Part shown: positions 44,716 to 57,800 of the stretch, piece by piece
Layout of the letters: each line of letters opens with the position of its first letter
Position numbering within the stretch: position 1 is the first letter of the stretch
Assembly (NCBI GenBank): GCA_002633005.1
Contig: NMRA01000665.1
Coordinates: forward strand, 6,304-70,303
Reading direction: 5' to 3'
Length of the DNA stretch: 64,000 nucleotides
Origin: Phoronis australis
Lineage: Eukaryota > Phoronida > Phoronidae
Program-made: the position numbers and the translations under genes
Notes under the pieces: generated by a model
What the model was told of the DNA's origin: nothing
The model's input: the letters and a program-made list of their open reading frames with translations, nothing else
Databases searched by the model: none

Positions 44716-47677
44716 GTTGTGTGCTGATTAATTGGGTCCCCGCCGGCCATGACGTCACGTGGTCACTCGGTGGGATCACATGATTTCGGTGCTACGACTC
44801 AGGTCTAAAGAGACCAATCAGTGGTCAGGTAAAAAAGGTTCCGGTGTTGCCCCACTCACTAGGACAGGGGGATACTCAGCCCAAGCAGAGTAAACGGCCA
44901 TCGGAAATTTTAACTGTCTCAGATTTGTAAACTGGACAGAAATCAGACTGGGAGAAAAATATTTGTTTTACGTGTGGTTAATCAAATAAAATTTCCTTGG
45001 TATATTTAGGGACCTGTAAATGGTCTTACGCGGTTATATTTCGCCTCTTTTTACCTTTCTCTAACGAATCTGCCAGCTTGTACTCTCAAATTTTACCTAA
45101 TGGCGTCATATTTTAATTAGTAGTGACTCGAATGCCAGCAAATGACCCAAGTGAATGCTTTCGTTCACGGCGCGTTCACCGATGGATAAAAAATGCAAAT
45201 GGCGGGATTACAAGCGAATAGTAAAATGTCGAATCTTCTTGCCGGTAGAGGTTCTTTCGGAGGGCTTGATTTTCGGGCAGTTATATTCGCCGTATTATTT
45301 CTCCGATAAATGCTCTCACGCGATCGCGATTTCGACGTTTGCAGGTTAATATTTGATGAGCAATTCGAGTGACATGTACGACACTAAATTCTACGCTTCC
45401 ATTGTATGGACTTCCAATCCTGTTATGGGTCGAGGCCAACTGTACGGGGTGTGACTAAGATCACTATTTGACAACAAATCCCACACACGGACGCATTTTT
45501 GCTATGTCCTCAATTGTTTTCGTACTTGATCCATACCGTCATGAAGTCAGCATATTTTAAGACTGCATCGAATTTGGACTTTTACTTCAATAATAAAATC
45601 AGTCTCATAATAACCATTACCTTGACTTGATTGTATTCCATTACCATCAACATCAAACCCAACAGCAACTCGAGAAAACGATTGCGAGTTTTTGATTTGT
45701 GGTTCGCTATCTTTAATATCGCGAATTCAAAAATGCCGGGCACGGTTAGCTTGTATTCGTAACTGAGTGGAACTGCTGTAAAGGCAAAAACTGTTATGAG
45801 ACCGACTTATGAGAGTGTTTAGCTATATTGGCCTTATTCTATTTCATTTTTTGTCAGTTAAAAGTATAATGCAGTTATAAATGTAGATGAACTGGAGCGT
45901 TTATCGAGTATCGGTCGGACTTGCAAACTTTCGGACTTGTGAACCTTTGAATTTGTTTGACAAAAAGCGAAGAATATGTGTAGCCAATACTCCATTAGAA
46001 CGTAGACCACATGGGTAGACGTTTAACAGTTTTACTGACCTTTTGTTGCCATCAGGAAGTTCGACCGACGATCTTTTTTGTCTTTTTGTCAACTAGGCTA
46101 TGCATGTTTATTTATATCAGTGATCTCGTGAATTAGTCTAACGAATTCAACAGGCAGTGTACGTGCACAAAAAACGTAACGCCTATTGTTTAGTATGACG
46201 TCATCTTGATGTTTTCAAACCAGTCAAATAAAACATCAAAATGCACAGAGAGGCCTTGAAGCCTGCTTAAAAACTAATCGCCAATTTCGATTTCTGTCTA
46301 AGAAGCGATTAACTTTTGATGTATTTGGCACCATGATGGAATCGGTTTTTACTTGTTCCTGCAGGACTCAGATGAGTTGTGATTTCTGAGTTTGCAAACA
46401 ACTGACAGTACATTAGTTATTTGTTGACTGAGACCATAGAACCACAGGACCTATAGTAAATGATCGACGAATTGTAGCAACTTGTCTCCTGATCAATTAA
46501 CCATCTGATGAGACCTATCTCGTCCAATTCGACAGGCTGCAGCTCAATTTGAGATCAACGTTAAAACAGTAACGGTAAGTTTGGTGTACTGAAATCAGAA
46601 GTTGTTTTCGTCGCGGAAGGCGGGTTCCCTTGGGCCCTGCATTCACGATCGAACTCGCCCAATGACCTCGCTTTCAGAAAGACACTGGGACTCTCGTCGT
46701 GCTGTTGTCATATTTTCCATAAATATTTAACTTCTTCCTTTTTTAATTACTTATTATTTATGAAGTAGTATTTAGTACCTAATCAATACAAGCACTCTTA
46801 AGTGATTAACTTATACATATCTGTTATGCTTTTCGACTTTGTGTTGATATTTTCGCCTAGCCCATGTCGTTAGAAATCAGTGGATTTACCAAAATGGTCA
46901 CCCTTTTCCTGAATGAGTCAAAATAAATCACTAAAAGTACTTGGGCTCTTATATAAAATTTTGATCTGGACGGATATACCGCAACTTTTACCGGGTAAGC
47001 CCCGAAAAATGACGTACTGATTTTTACCTTTCTAGAACTGACTCGGAGATGTACCCTAAATATATACAATGTGTGACTCGGTCGTCGGTATTTCGGAAAC
47101 AGTTGGGTACTTGTCAGTACCGGACTTAGGCAAATAGTGCCGGGAAAACGTTGTGTCCTGTTTCAATGAAAGTCTGGTCGAGTGATCGAAACCCTGCTGA
47201 CGCCTGACAGACCGGAAACCCGTGATCATTTTCAATATAGCGTTGTTTACGGAAATTTTCGGTGAGGCAACACAATTAAGCATTGCGAGGACAGCGCGGT
47301 GTTGGCTTTTGCACTCCGACGGTGCAGACGCCGGTTGCGGAACGGAACTGGGGACCGCTGGGAAGTATTGATCAAGCAAGGCGGAAGTTGTCGCACCGTC
47401 TGTGAAAGTGAACATCTAATTTCATACGGTATCATCGGGCACGCAAAGGAAGACACGTCTGTGTGCAACCGCAGCCGTGATAATTTACCGGCTCCCGCCC
47501 TATGTACCCCACTCTCTTTACGGGCCCCGCAGCGATAACAAGTGGCGCATGTTATCGCCTACAACCTCATATCGATAATGTGGAGTAGGCCTAAGTTGTC
47601 ACAAGTAGTGTAAGTTGCACTACTTTAAGTAGCGTCCAGACAGCACTCAAACCTAGCGACAACTCTTTCCACTGACA
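44716..47677. other. Mostly noncoding stretch; one GC-richer segment
   Basis: No supported gene. 47220-47420 is GC-richer. Its minus-strand frame starting at ATG 47415 reads MFTFTDGATTSALLDQYFPA, then a Pro/Ser-rich segment to about 47230. This could be an unassigned 5' exon, but no domain or conclusive splice site was found. Confidence 0.35.
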
Positions 47678-47760
47678 GGGGAGGATCCAGGATTTTGAGT
47701 TGGGGCGGGGCAGGGCAGAGTATTAGCCAGGACTTCGTCTTCCGAAGTTCCAGGACTCGA
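47678..47760. repeat. Dispersed repeat, GGATCCAGG-type family, partial copy
   Basis: GAGGATCCAGGATTTTGAGTT and 'cagagtattagccaggact' match the opening of the window (48-115) closely. Confidence 0.7.
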
Positions 47761-48812
47761 GTAACTTGTTCTCATGCCGTGAATAATATGCAAACAATTA
47801 TCAAGACGCGCATTTCTAAAAATATGCAGGAATTTACGTCATTACTGGTCCTTCTGAGCGGCTCAGTTTACCAGGATCAATTAAAGAGAACGCGGCGCTA
47901 GAGTTGGGCGCACGGAGTTGTAATGATCGCATTCATTTTTGTGAGGTGCGAGCAACAAGCAATTATATAAGTGTAATTACTCGCCCATAAACTGTAGTAG
48001 CCTGTACGTACAATGCACAAACCAAGTATAACTTTCGTTAAAAACAAACCTCTCGGCTGTATTCAGCTGGAAAAATCAACTGAGCCGATGGTCTTTGATT
48101 GTTCATGAAAAATCGATAAAATAAGCTAAAAACTAACCACTGCCGGCGATTGAAATAAGCAACGGTGCGAATTGGTGTTCTCGGAGGATTTACAAACGCT
48201 GATCATAGTTATGTCACATGGATTATTCTTTTAGTATACAACTAATTAAGCTACGTTTCAACAAATATAAAACAATTAACATATGATTGACCAGAAGTCA
48301 CACTCCAGCTGAGGCTTAGGCAGCGCTTATCGCCCAGCGCTAACCGGAAAACTCACGAAAATGCCCAATATTAACCGCAATCAGCTGGTGATGGAGAACG
48401 CCTGTAAAGACAGACTATGACTAGATTTAAAGTCAACGGGAAAATACCGTAATCAGTAGTAACGGGTTCACCACAACTCTATCTGAGACCACAATGAGTA
48501 AATTTCGCTGTTTGGTACTTCAGGCTAAAATAACAGGAACACTGAGATAAGAACCTATTCCTGCACGGCAAGAAAAAAAGTATATAATAACGAAAACTGG
48601 TATGAAACATGCTTAAAACTAACGTTCTTGGGAAGTGACCCTTTATCGTTCGTCACTTAGTAATACCACATGACTCTCGACATTGCCAGGCGCGGGAGTC
48701 CAACTGCTTCAAGCGACACCTATTGGATATAATATTACACAGGAAGTTTGCGACTTTTTGTTGGCAATTTGCTTTGGATTTTGGCGTGTTGTTTGCATTG
48801 TCAGTAATCAGT

Positions 48813-51800
48813 ATGCCGCGGAAAAAGGTGGTAAGTTCTCAACTTATGGAAGTCTGAATAGTTGTCACTAGCATCCTTCATAATATATCGTGTATCAGTG
48901 GGAATTTGAATAACCAATGGTAACATTTTGATGTGCCAGATTTTGAACTCGTCATTTTTATCTCAGTCATTCTCAGTGCCCCACTTTCGCTTCATTTTGA
49001 ATCCGACGGTGTACTTCGGAATAAGGGTTTTGTGCTTAATTGTAGCCACAGGAGTAGTTTGGCAGCAGCCCCGCTTTTACGCCGAATTCTACGTTACTGA
49101 GTCTATAGTATGGCGGCCAGCTTTGACTTGAATAGTTGTAGTTTATTATTTAAAACGGGCAGTGATCAAAGTAAACGAAATCAAGGGAAACCCGATCCAG
49201 TGGCTTAAGTCCAAACAAGTACAGTGCATAAAGGCGTGTGCAAGTGGTGGCGATGTGATCAGTATACTTCCAACCAAGGCATGCGCATTGATGCCCACAC
49301 ACAAAATTCCGTTTGTCGTTCATCATGTTTTCACAGGGCCGCTTTTCAGTATGCGTATAGGTGGTGCTGTGTCAGAGTGTAGCAGGTCAATGTATGCTAA
49401 ATATACAGCTTTAGGTTATTGTTTACAATCTGACTCCATTAACGTACATACTTGATATTAATAATTTCGAAATCCTTTCGTCATGATGTTGATGATCTTG
49501 GTCATTCAAACATGTATTGCTCGTGCCGATTAGGCTCTTCTAAATCATGCACTCACTGTTTTTACCAGGTGTTCATTTGTGGCAGCCGATCTCGAGTGAC
49601 CGCCATTATAAACTGCGACACCTCTCAGAAGGAATGATAACTACAATGAAAACGCATGTCAGAAAATCCCAAAATTGGGTAGAATATTGGAGATACCACA
49701 TAACACATTAGGGAAACTCTGAGTAAAAATCAGTAATAGTCATTTGTAAAAGATTGCCTCTTCAAAGCTTCTTCTTCAGAAAAAAACATGAGAGTGCTTG
49801 TTCTCACGGTCAAGTGTCGTCCTCGAAAACACTTGACGTCTTGTGGACATGATTTCAGCTCGTGTTATGGCGGACGTGTCGTCTCAAAGATGACAACTGT
49901 TTCAAACAAGTGGAATTAGGTAATAGCATAACTAATATCACTGGCTGGCTAAAATGCGCTAACACAGATACACACTCTGCATCGAGCCAACTTCACTCTA
50001 GGTTAACGGTTACTTTGTCAATCCTGCCGAAACGTGTCGCCCTTTTAAAAATGGCTGCCTTGCTAAATCTGCGTTGCAAATGAACGCCTTGGAAAAACTT
50101 GGAAATTATGAACAAGAGCAACTAATCGGTACAAGTAATAAATTTCTGGAATCACCATGACAAGAGGATTCAGAGAATAGTAGTATCAAGTATTTACGTT
50201 TATAGAGTTGGATTGTAAACATTAACGCGGCTTTACGTCGATGTGGGTAAAAAGTAGCCTAATAAAATCTGACACAAAATTAGTGTCATTAAAAATTACA
50301 CTCTTCCTTGAGTAAACTAAATTATTTACCGGTGTTGGAAAAATTGGCGTTCTTTTGCATCGGCTTTCGTCGCTATGAAATGTTGCGTCACCTATTTCGC
50401 CTCAACCTGTTCTTCCATGAGGTTGCGTACATGTCACAACAAATTATTAGAACTGGTTTGATTTTGTTACTAGTTTTTAGTATTTTAATACTAGCAACCT
50501 GAATTTCAGAACAAATTTTGCTGCTGCAAAGCTGTCGTCATATCCTGCAAAGTTTAAGGAAATGGTGCATGTACGTGTCATGAGCATGTCCCGAGCGTAC
50601 TCTTTTCGAAAGGATTACAGACTTTCCTGTGTTACAAAAGGCGGATAATTATGCAAGAAAATAATGTTTATTAGTAAATTGTTTTTCACTTAAAAAGCTG
50701 TTGCAGGCAAGATGAGTGTCTGTTGACTCCCAGATTTTGTATGCAACTCCGCCGGTCGTATGTTAGCTCTTCATATTGATATAAGTTTCGTGACGAGCAG
50801 AGCCACCCGTGCTGTGTGAAATTTCAGGTCTACCGAAGCTCAACACACAGTGGTACCTAGCTATATTTTAATGATAGTCTTCATACAGCTAGCTGGCTGG
50901 CTATCTTGACAGCCGCTTGATACGATACTATAATAAACAAAACAGGACACAACTGCTATCCAATATGGAAGCACACCAGGCACTTCCGTAATTACTTGAG
51001 GCATGTCAATCTGTTAGCATTTTATGTCGCACATTTTGTCTGCGACTGCAGCACGTTCGCTAGTTACTTTTGTTGACTTTGAAACCAATGAATACCTTAC
51101 ATACCTCCAGATTTTCTTGCTCCATTTACGTCAACTAATGCACTCACATCAGCACAACGCTTACATCAAATAAAAATAGCAACATTATACTTACAGTGTT
51201 CCAAAAGCATTCCGATTGTTGACAAGAAAAGTAGGTCAACATTTCAAGGGGCATTTGAATTTCCATCCATTCCTCCTAAATCATGAAGTACAAACACAGA
51301 AGCACATGTATGTGATTTAATTAATTAGATGGTGGTCACAAAATAATTCAATTACAAATTAGTGGCGTCTAATAAGTGAAGATATCGCACCAGGTCGAGC
51401 TGAGGTCAGCTCGGCACAGTCACGAATTACCATCGAGAGCTTCTCTGTTTACACTGCCTCTACTATTGGTGTTTTTAGTTGATGTAAGCATTCTGGTGAT
51501 GTTGTGAGCAGGCTGATGAGCATGCGCATTAGTTAACGTGAATGGAGCTGGTTGTCCAAGACACTTTGGCATGAGTGTTGCTGGTTGAAGTGGGAAGATC
51601 TGCTATTTATTGGTTTTGATGTCAACAAATGTTAACGACTGAACCTATTGCAGTTCCGGATACAATGTGTGACAAAGTATTCCCACACTGACACACTTTG
51701 AATTATTCCGGAAGTGTCTAGTGGGCGGCCATATTGGATAGCAGTTGTAAACCTTTCTCTTTATTATAGTATATTATGAAGTGGCTGATTAAACTTGCCT

Positions 51801-54800
51801 GTGCTCTCATGACCCGATGACAACTTGATGATCAAGTTTGGCATGGCATACAGTACTCAGTGGTAAACCTAGACAGTGCCACCGTCTCCTCTAGCAATAG
51901 AGACGGTGGCCATCCCATAGGCCCTTCATACACCGGAAGCTTTTTAGCGAATAATGGATCACACTGACTAAAGTCATTAAACCATCATACCTTTTGTGCA
52001 TAGAGGGGCACCTTAGGAGGACGTCAATCTCTTTAATTCCTTCCAACTCAAACAAATACTCCAGTAATCAAGCTTTATTCGAGCAGTCCTTCATTCAGTT
52101 GCCCAAATGAGGCACTGGGTATTCTTACTCTTCTCTCGCCATGAGATACGATGTCATATCCCGTCGCTAGCAGTGTAAAAACTTTTTCTCTAAATGCGGG
52201 AGTCCTGTAATTGTCTTACACTATAAGTAAAATGGAAAATGGGTTTCTTGTTTAGAATGTGACATGAATTTGACATGGAGATTATGATATCGTTAGATTC
52301 ATCCCGTTGTTCTGCTTTCACCAGGGTGCAGCGCGGAAACAGCAAGAAAAGAAAGCGGCTGCAGCTGCTACAGAGGGCGCTGAGTTGACTGAAGAGGAGG
52401 CACAGACCAGTGACGAGACGACTGACCTGGCTGAAAAAGATGTGGAGGAGTCCGAAGATATCTTGGAAGGGGTTGTTGGAGAGGACGACACAGAGACTGG
52501 TGGTACTGGTCAGTGTGCACATGTAGTAGTAGTGCCAGTTGTAGTCTCTGGCATAGATTTGGTGGATGACAATAAGTTTATGACCCCCGTGTTCAATACC
52601 TGGGCATATGCCTCAGAAATAATTCTCCTGTGTGTCTCTAAAATTTCGGATGCTGAAATTCAAGTCGAAATTCAGTTTTCTCGATTTTGAAGATGGGTAC
52701 ATGGGCGATTTTGACATTCACCAAACTCGGGCATAGCAATTGGTATCAACAGACCAAGAAAATAGACTTTGCAATTTATAATGTCGTTGAAGAGAGCTGC
52801 TACTTTTCAAGTGTCCCCATGCTGTGTAACATCTAGGTGAACGAGCGTTTGTCGTTGATCGTAATGTCATCAATTTGGAAATATATATTGCAGTCGGTCT
52901 AGTACACATTGTACCAGACTTGCACAGGCCGCACATGTGGTTCTATGGCATTGATCACCTGGAACGCTTGTTATGCTGTATACAGTTAAAATGGAGCAGA
53001 GGAGCTAGAGACCTGACTCAAGGGTCTAACAGTGTGGTCCAGTGTCATTCAAACCCACAACCTTGGGTTAAGGAAGCGAACGCTTGTGACGTTAGGCCAC
53101 ACTACCTTCTCATTGAATAGGGAAGATCAATATTGAAATTTTGTACAACAGTTAATTTTTCGTTGTCCGAAACTGCGGAGATTAAATTGTACTCTAATCT
53201 TTGTTTAATGGATCCACGGCATGTGTCATTCCCACTTTATTCATTAATTTTAGCCTGATTTCTTTCCCAATCTTATGGCCGGGTCAATGTTGAATATTGC
53301 AAATGTTGGTCTGGAGAGCAGGGCCCATCATATGATTAGGAACTCCTCTATCAACTGCTCTTGACAATCTGAAAGGACATTTTGTACTGGATGGCTGAGG
53401 CCTCAAAATGATGGTGCACTACCCAGTCAGCTTAAGGAAATGGACAATTTGGGGCCCGATATTGACGCTCGGACTGTTAAATTTTATTGACACTTGTAGT
53501 CAGCGATATTGATTTTGATAAATAACCACTCATAAACTGTGATTGTCCAGCATAGTGAATGTGTCAGACGAACCAGGGCTGCATTCCGTAAATGCAGGCA
53601 ACTCATGAAGACAAAAGAATGCTAGTCTTTGGGAGACATCGCCTTACAAGTGAAGCATGTGAGCACGCTAGCATTTCTTGTGATTTTCCTTCGTCCACCA
53701 AAATGCAGCCTTGTTTCCTTGTATAGAATAGTTTGAAGTGATGTTGCGAACCAATCATATTTTGCTTACCACAGATGACGAGCTGTTAGAAGGCGATGGT
53801 GGAGACGATGATGAAGATATGACTGATGCTGACGATCTATTGGCCGGCGAGGGAGACAGTAATGAGCCAATGGAAGAGAAGGAGGAGGAGACAAATGGAG
53901 AGGAGCAACAAAAGGGCGTGCAGGGAGACCAGGAGCAACAAAAGAGCGTGGATGGCCAGAAGGAGCAACGAGAGAGTGTGGAGGGTGATGGAGAGCAACA
54001 AAAGAGCATGGAAGGTGAGGAGACGGCAGAGGAGGGTGGTGAGAAGGAAACGGAAAAAGATGACAAGACTGCAAAGACGAATAGCGAGGCAGAGGCTAAG
54101 AAAGATAGTACAGGTACTGTTTTGGAGCAGTCAAATAAAATCGGGTAATAATCACTTAGGAGGTTCTTGGATTTTGAGAACCAGTTTCCTCCACTGAATA
54201 ATGGACGTCAAAATGGTTCTCAAAGTCCGGCTCCCTTGTAAGTGGATATTGATGAAACTCACTTCGCCATGCATTTTAAGCTCAGGTGTCAGTGATCTGA
54301 TTTTTTGTTCATTTTTAGTTATATCAACTAATTAAACATAAACCCAGAAACTATTGTAATTTGCGGGCTACAGTGGTTTAAAAAAGTGGGCAAATTCTGT
54401 CAAGAATTTTGCTGCTTTAGTGGAAAGACGGGCGAAAAACAAATTATTGTAAATCATTTGAAAATAAGCCATCAGTTGTACCCTTGATGTTTTGCCAATT
54501 TTTGATGGAGAAAATTTTTGTCAACTTTTAAAACTACTGTACTTACTCATGCTGTGTCGCTGCGCTAAATGGATTGTTGAATGTTTTAAAATTTTGTTCA
54601 TCATACTACTACTTATTGCAGAAAATAAACGGTCGCCTCCAGAAAATGTTGTCGGCTTTTTGCAAGGTAAGCAATTATTTATTTGATGAAACAATACAAA
54701 ATATGTGAAGGCTGTTACTGGTGAGATATCTACAAGGATGGTGTATCTTGACATTAATGAGCTAATTTTTCAAATGTTTATATGTGAGTGAAACTTATTC

Positions 54801-57800
54801 GTTATAAATGCACGTTCAATGTAAGGTATACTTTGTAAGCAAGAATAATTTTTTTAGTTAACAGTCCCATAAAACTAGATGTATCTAAATCCTTGTTGAT
54901 CAGAGAATCTTATTGTGTGCACACAAGCAATGCTCAGATGCTCATAATTATGTGATTGTGTTTGTTCTACGTAGAAGTTATTTCTCATGCAGACCGCTAA
55001 ATTTTCCACTCGCGCAAAACGTCAAAATTCTGTTTTTTTATTCTATTTGCTAGAAATTAGTCTCCAGGGTATTCTTTGAAGGCTTTTGTAAACCAAGGTC
55101 TCAGCTGTCAAAAATCATTAACAGTTTCTTTCAAGGAATGTTGATTTTTTCATTTTTGACAATGCAACTCTGGGGCTAAAGGACCAAGAAAATTCCTGGC
55201 ATTTTGGCACTGAATTTAACGAGCTTGTATAGTCATTACTCAGTAATATTTTTCAAGCTGGAGAGTTAGTTCTTCATGTTCAAGCTTGACCAATATTGTT
55301 CAAGCTTGACCAATATTGCTCAAACTTGACCAATATTGTTCATGCTTGACCAGTATTATTAAAGCTTGTCCATAAGCAGGGTTTTTAAATCTTTTTGGAC
55401 CAACCTTTTTAATATTGCATACCAACCTCAAATAACCTTTATAGCCTGCAATGTCAAATACGTGTGGCAGGTGACAGTACTTTGGTGCTCGGCATTGCAC
55501 GAAGTATTTTGCCGCGTAGAGGTCTCAGGTCATGTTTATTTTGAATGCACAGCTATGTGATGTCTTCCAAAGTTAGTGGCATTTCGATTTTGAGCGTGAG
55601 GCAGCACCCTCCTGTCCTTGTAAGTATAGCCTCACGATGCATGGATTATCCAGAAAGTTTCGTCCTTCAACCACGAATGCAAATCCTTGCCATAACAGAA
55701 TTTTCTTGCCCCCACATTACTAGTTCTTTTCTATGAACAAGCTATCTTTGCTCAAGCCAATTTCCATTTCCATCTAACGCAGTTTGATGGGCGTTTTGTT
55801 TTCAACAGTTTCAATTCTGAGGCAATGGGAAGGACGGTATACCATTAACTGTAAATTAGAAAATAAAATTTGTCAAGAATGAAACAAAAAATTTGCTCAT
55901 GAATTCCCACTTTAAGAGACAGACAAAGTAATAAGTAAGATATAGCTGCCTTCATCGAGTGAAGCCAGATGCATGTACATATATATGAAACGCTTCTAAA
56001 TGGCCATAAGCACGCGTTCCATCATTCAAGTCGGAGTTCAAAATTATACCCTAGTTAGTAGTGTCTGGTGTTGTTTTTTAAAGTGTGACTGATAACGTTC
56101 AGTTTAATGACACTGCAGACTATTAAAATAATTATAATAATAATTATAATGCATATAGTTGTATCGTGTAATACAAAATGTATGGATTTCAGAAATTGCT
56201 GAGTTCAAGAAACTGTGCCGAGTCTACTGTTACCCCGTGTCTTATGATGATCTGGCCATACCAGAGTTTAAAGAAATTCTCATGTCGTCGACGGCCGGTT
56301 TCCGCTTCTCCTACATCTGGGACTCAGTGAACGAAAGCGAATGCAGGTACTAGATTCTAGAATTAAAAATTTCTTGGAATTTTGGTTTTCCAAATTTAAA
56401 GAAGAAGTGTTGGTGTAATGCGGGGGGGGGGAGTGACGAGGTCGAATTTATAACTCTTGGAATTTTCCTCTTTTCAGAGGATTTCCTCTTTTTTGTCTCT
56501 TTTTTATCACTGTTTTGACTTTATTCATGCGAAAACATTTATTTCAGTTAAATTTTAGAACACAAAAATATTTCTGTCACCTAGAAAATTTTCCTCTTTT
56601 TGTCATTGGTCATTTGAAGCCCTGAATTTAGCGTGGCTTATGGACTGGTTGTAGTCATCAAAATGAGTGGAGAGCAGAACTGTCTGTGACTCCTCAGTTA
56701 ATCGTTGATAAAATTGTAATGAGGGGGGAATATTGTGGCGAGGGGGAATTTTATGGTGGGGGGGATGTTGTGGCGAGAGGGAATGTCGTAGCGATGGGGT
56801 AATGTTGTGGCGAGGAGGAATATTGCGGCGAGGTAGTCGTGAGTCATGCCATGTGATGATTTGTTAAGACATGTTTTAATGGTCTTGTCTGTCAGCCAAG
56901 ACTGTCATGGTAGACTTCAAATATATTTTAAAATTATAGTTAGTCTAGTTAGATTTGTGAAAAGTTATGAGATGTTTCGCACATGCTGTTTGGTGTTGTT
57001 TGTACTTGTGCAAAGGGTTTTATCTCCAGCATGTGCCTTTCAGAAAATAAAAGTAAAAATTCACCAATTTGAAAAAATCAACTCTAGATCTGGGGAGGCA
57101 GGTTGTCTGCCAAAATTAGTTTGTTCTGTATCTCTATGAAACTGTGTATTATGGATGAATCCTTGTTTGGTAACTATTTTGCAAATGTTTTTTCAAAACT
57201 ATTAAATTAAGCGTGCAAGTACTTACACTGATAAAACTCTACATTAGTCATGTGCTTTCAGCTTCTGCGAGTTTCAAGCAGTGGATCCCGTGGACGCGCA
57301 AGGTCTGAAGGACAAACTACAGGGGATCTGTGTTGGACCCAACAGAGACATCCCACTTATTGTGGACAATGACCAATCATCTTCTGACACAGGTAATTCA
57401 CTGGCATCAGTATCAGCCCTCCCACTGTGCACATCTTAAGTGGTCAGACAAAATGTGATCTAGTACAAACATCGGGGTTGAATATGAGGGTTGAAAATTA
57501 CGAAATGTGAGATTTTAAGAAAGTTAACAATATTGCTAAGACTAATGATGCCAGTAACCAGTGTCCTTGGATCTTTCATTTATTTTTGACCAGCTAATGG
57601 CACGTTGTTCGCAAGTTGATTGAATTCACGATTTGTATATTTGAGGAGGTCAGTAGAAGACTTGCATCGGTCACGACTATTTTCCTCTTTCCAGGCCATT
57701 CCAAGGTTCGTAGCACCTTGTTCAAGAATAAAATCGACGTGTTCACGTGTGGTAATTATAAACGTAAGTATGCAAGTCGGTAGAAACAAAAAAGCAGTCA

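Noticed and set aside
52190-52522. Minus-strand 110-codon frame
   Set aside because: Shadow of exon 2 of the nucleolin-like gene; the plus-strand exon has good splice sites and matching phase.
53755-54074. Ser/Pro/His-rich minus-strand frames of about 100 codons
   Set aside because: These are antisense shadows of the acidic repeat exon of the nucleolin-like gene.
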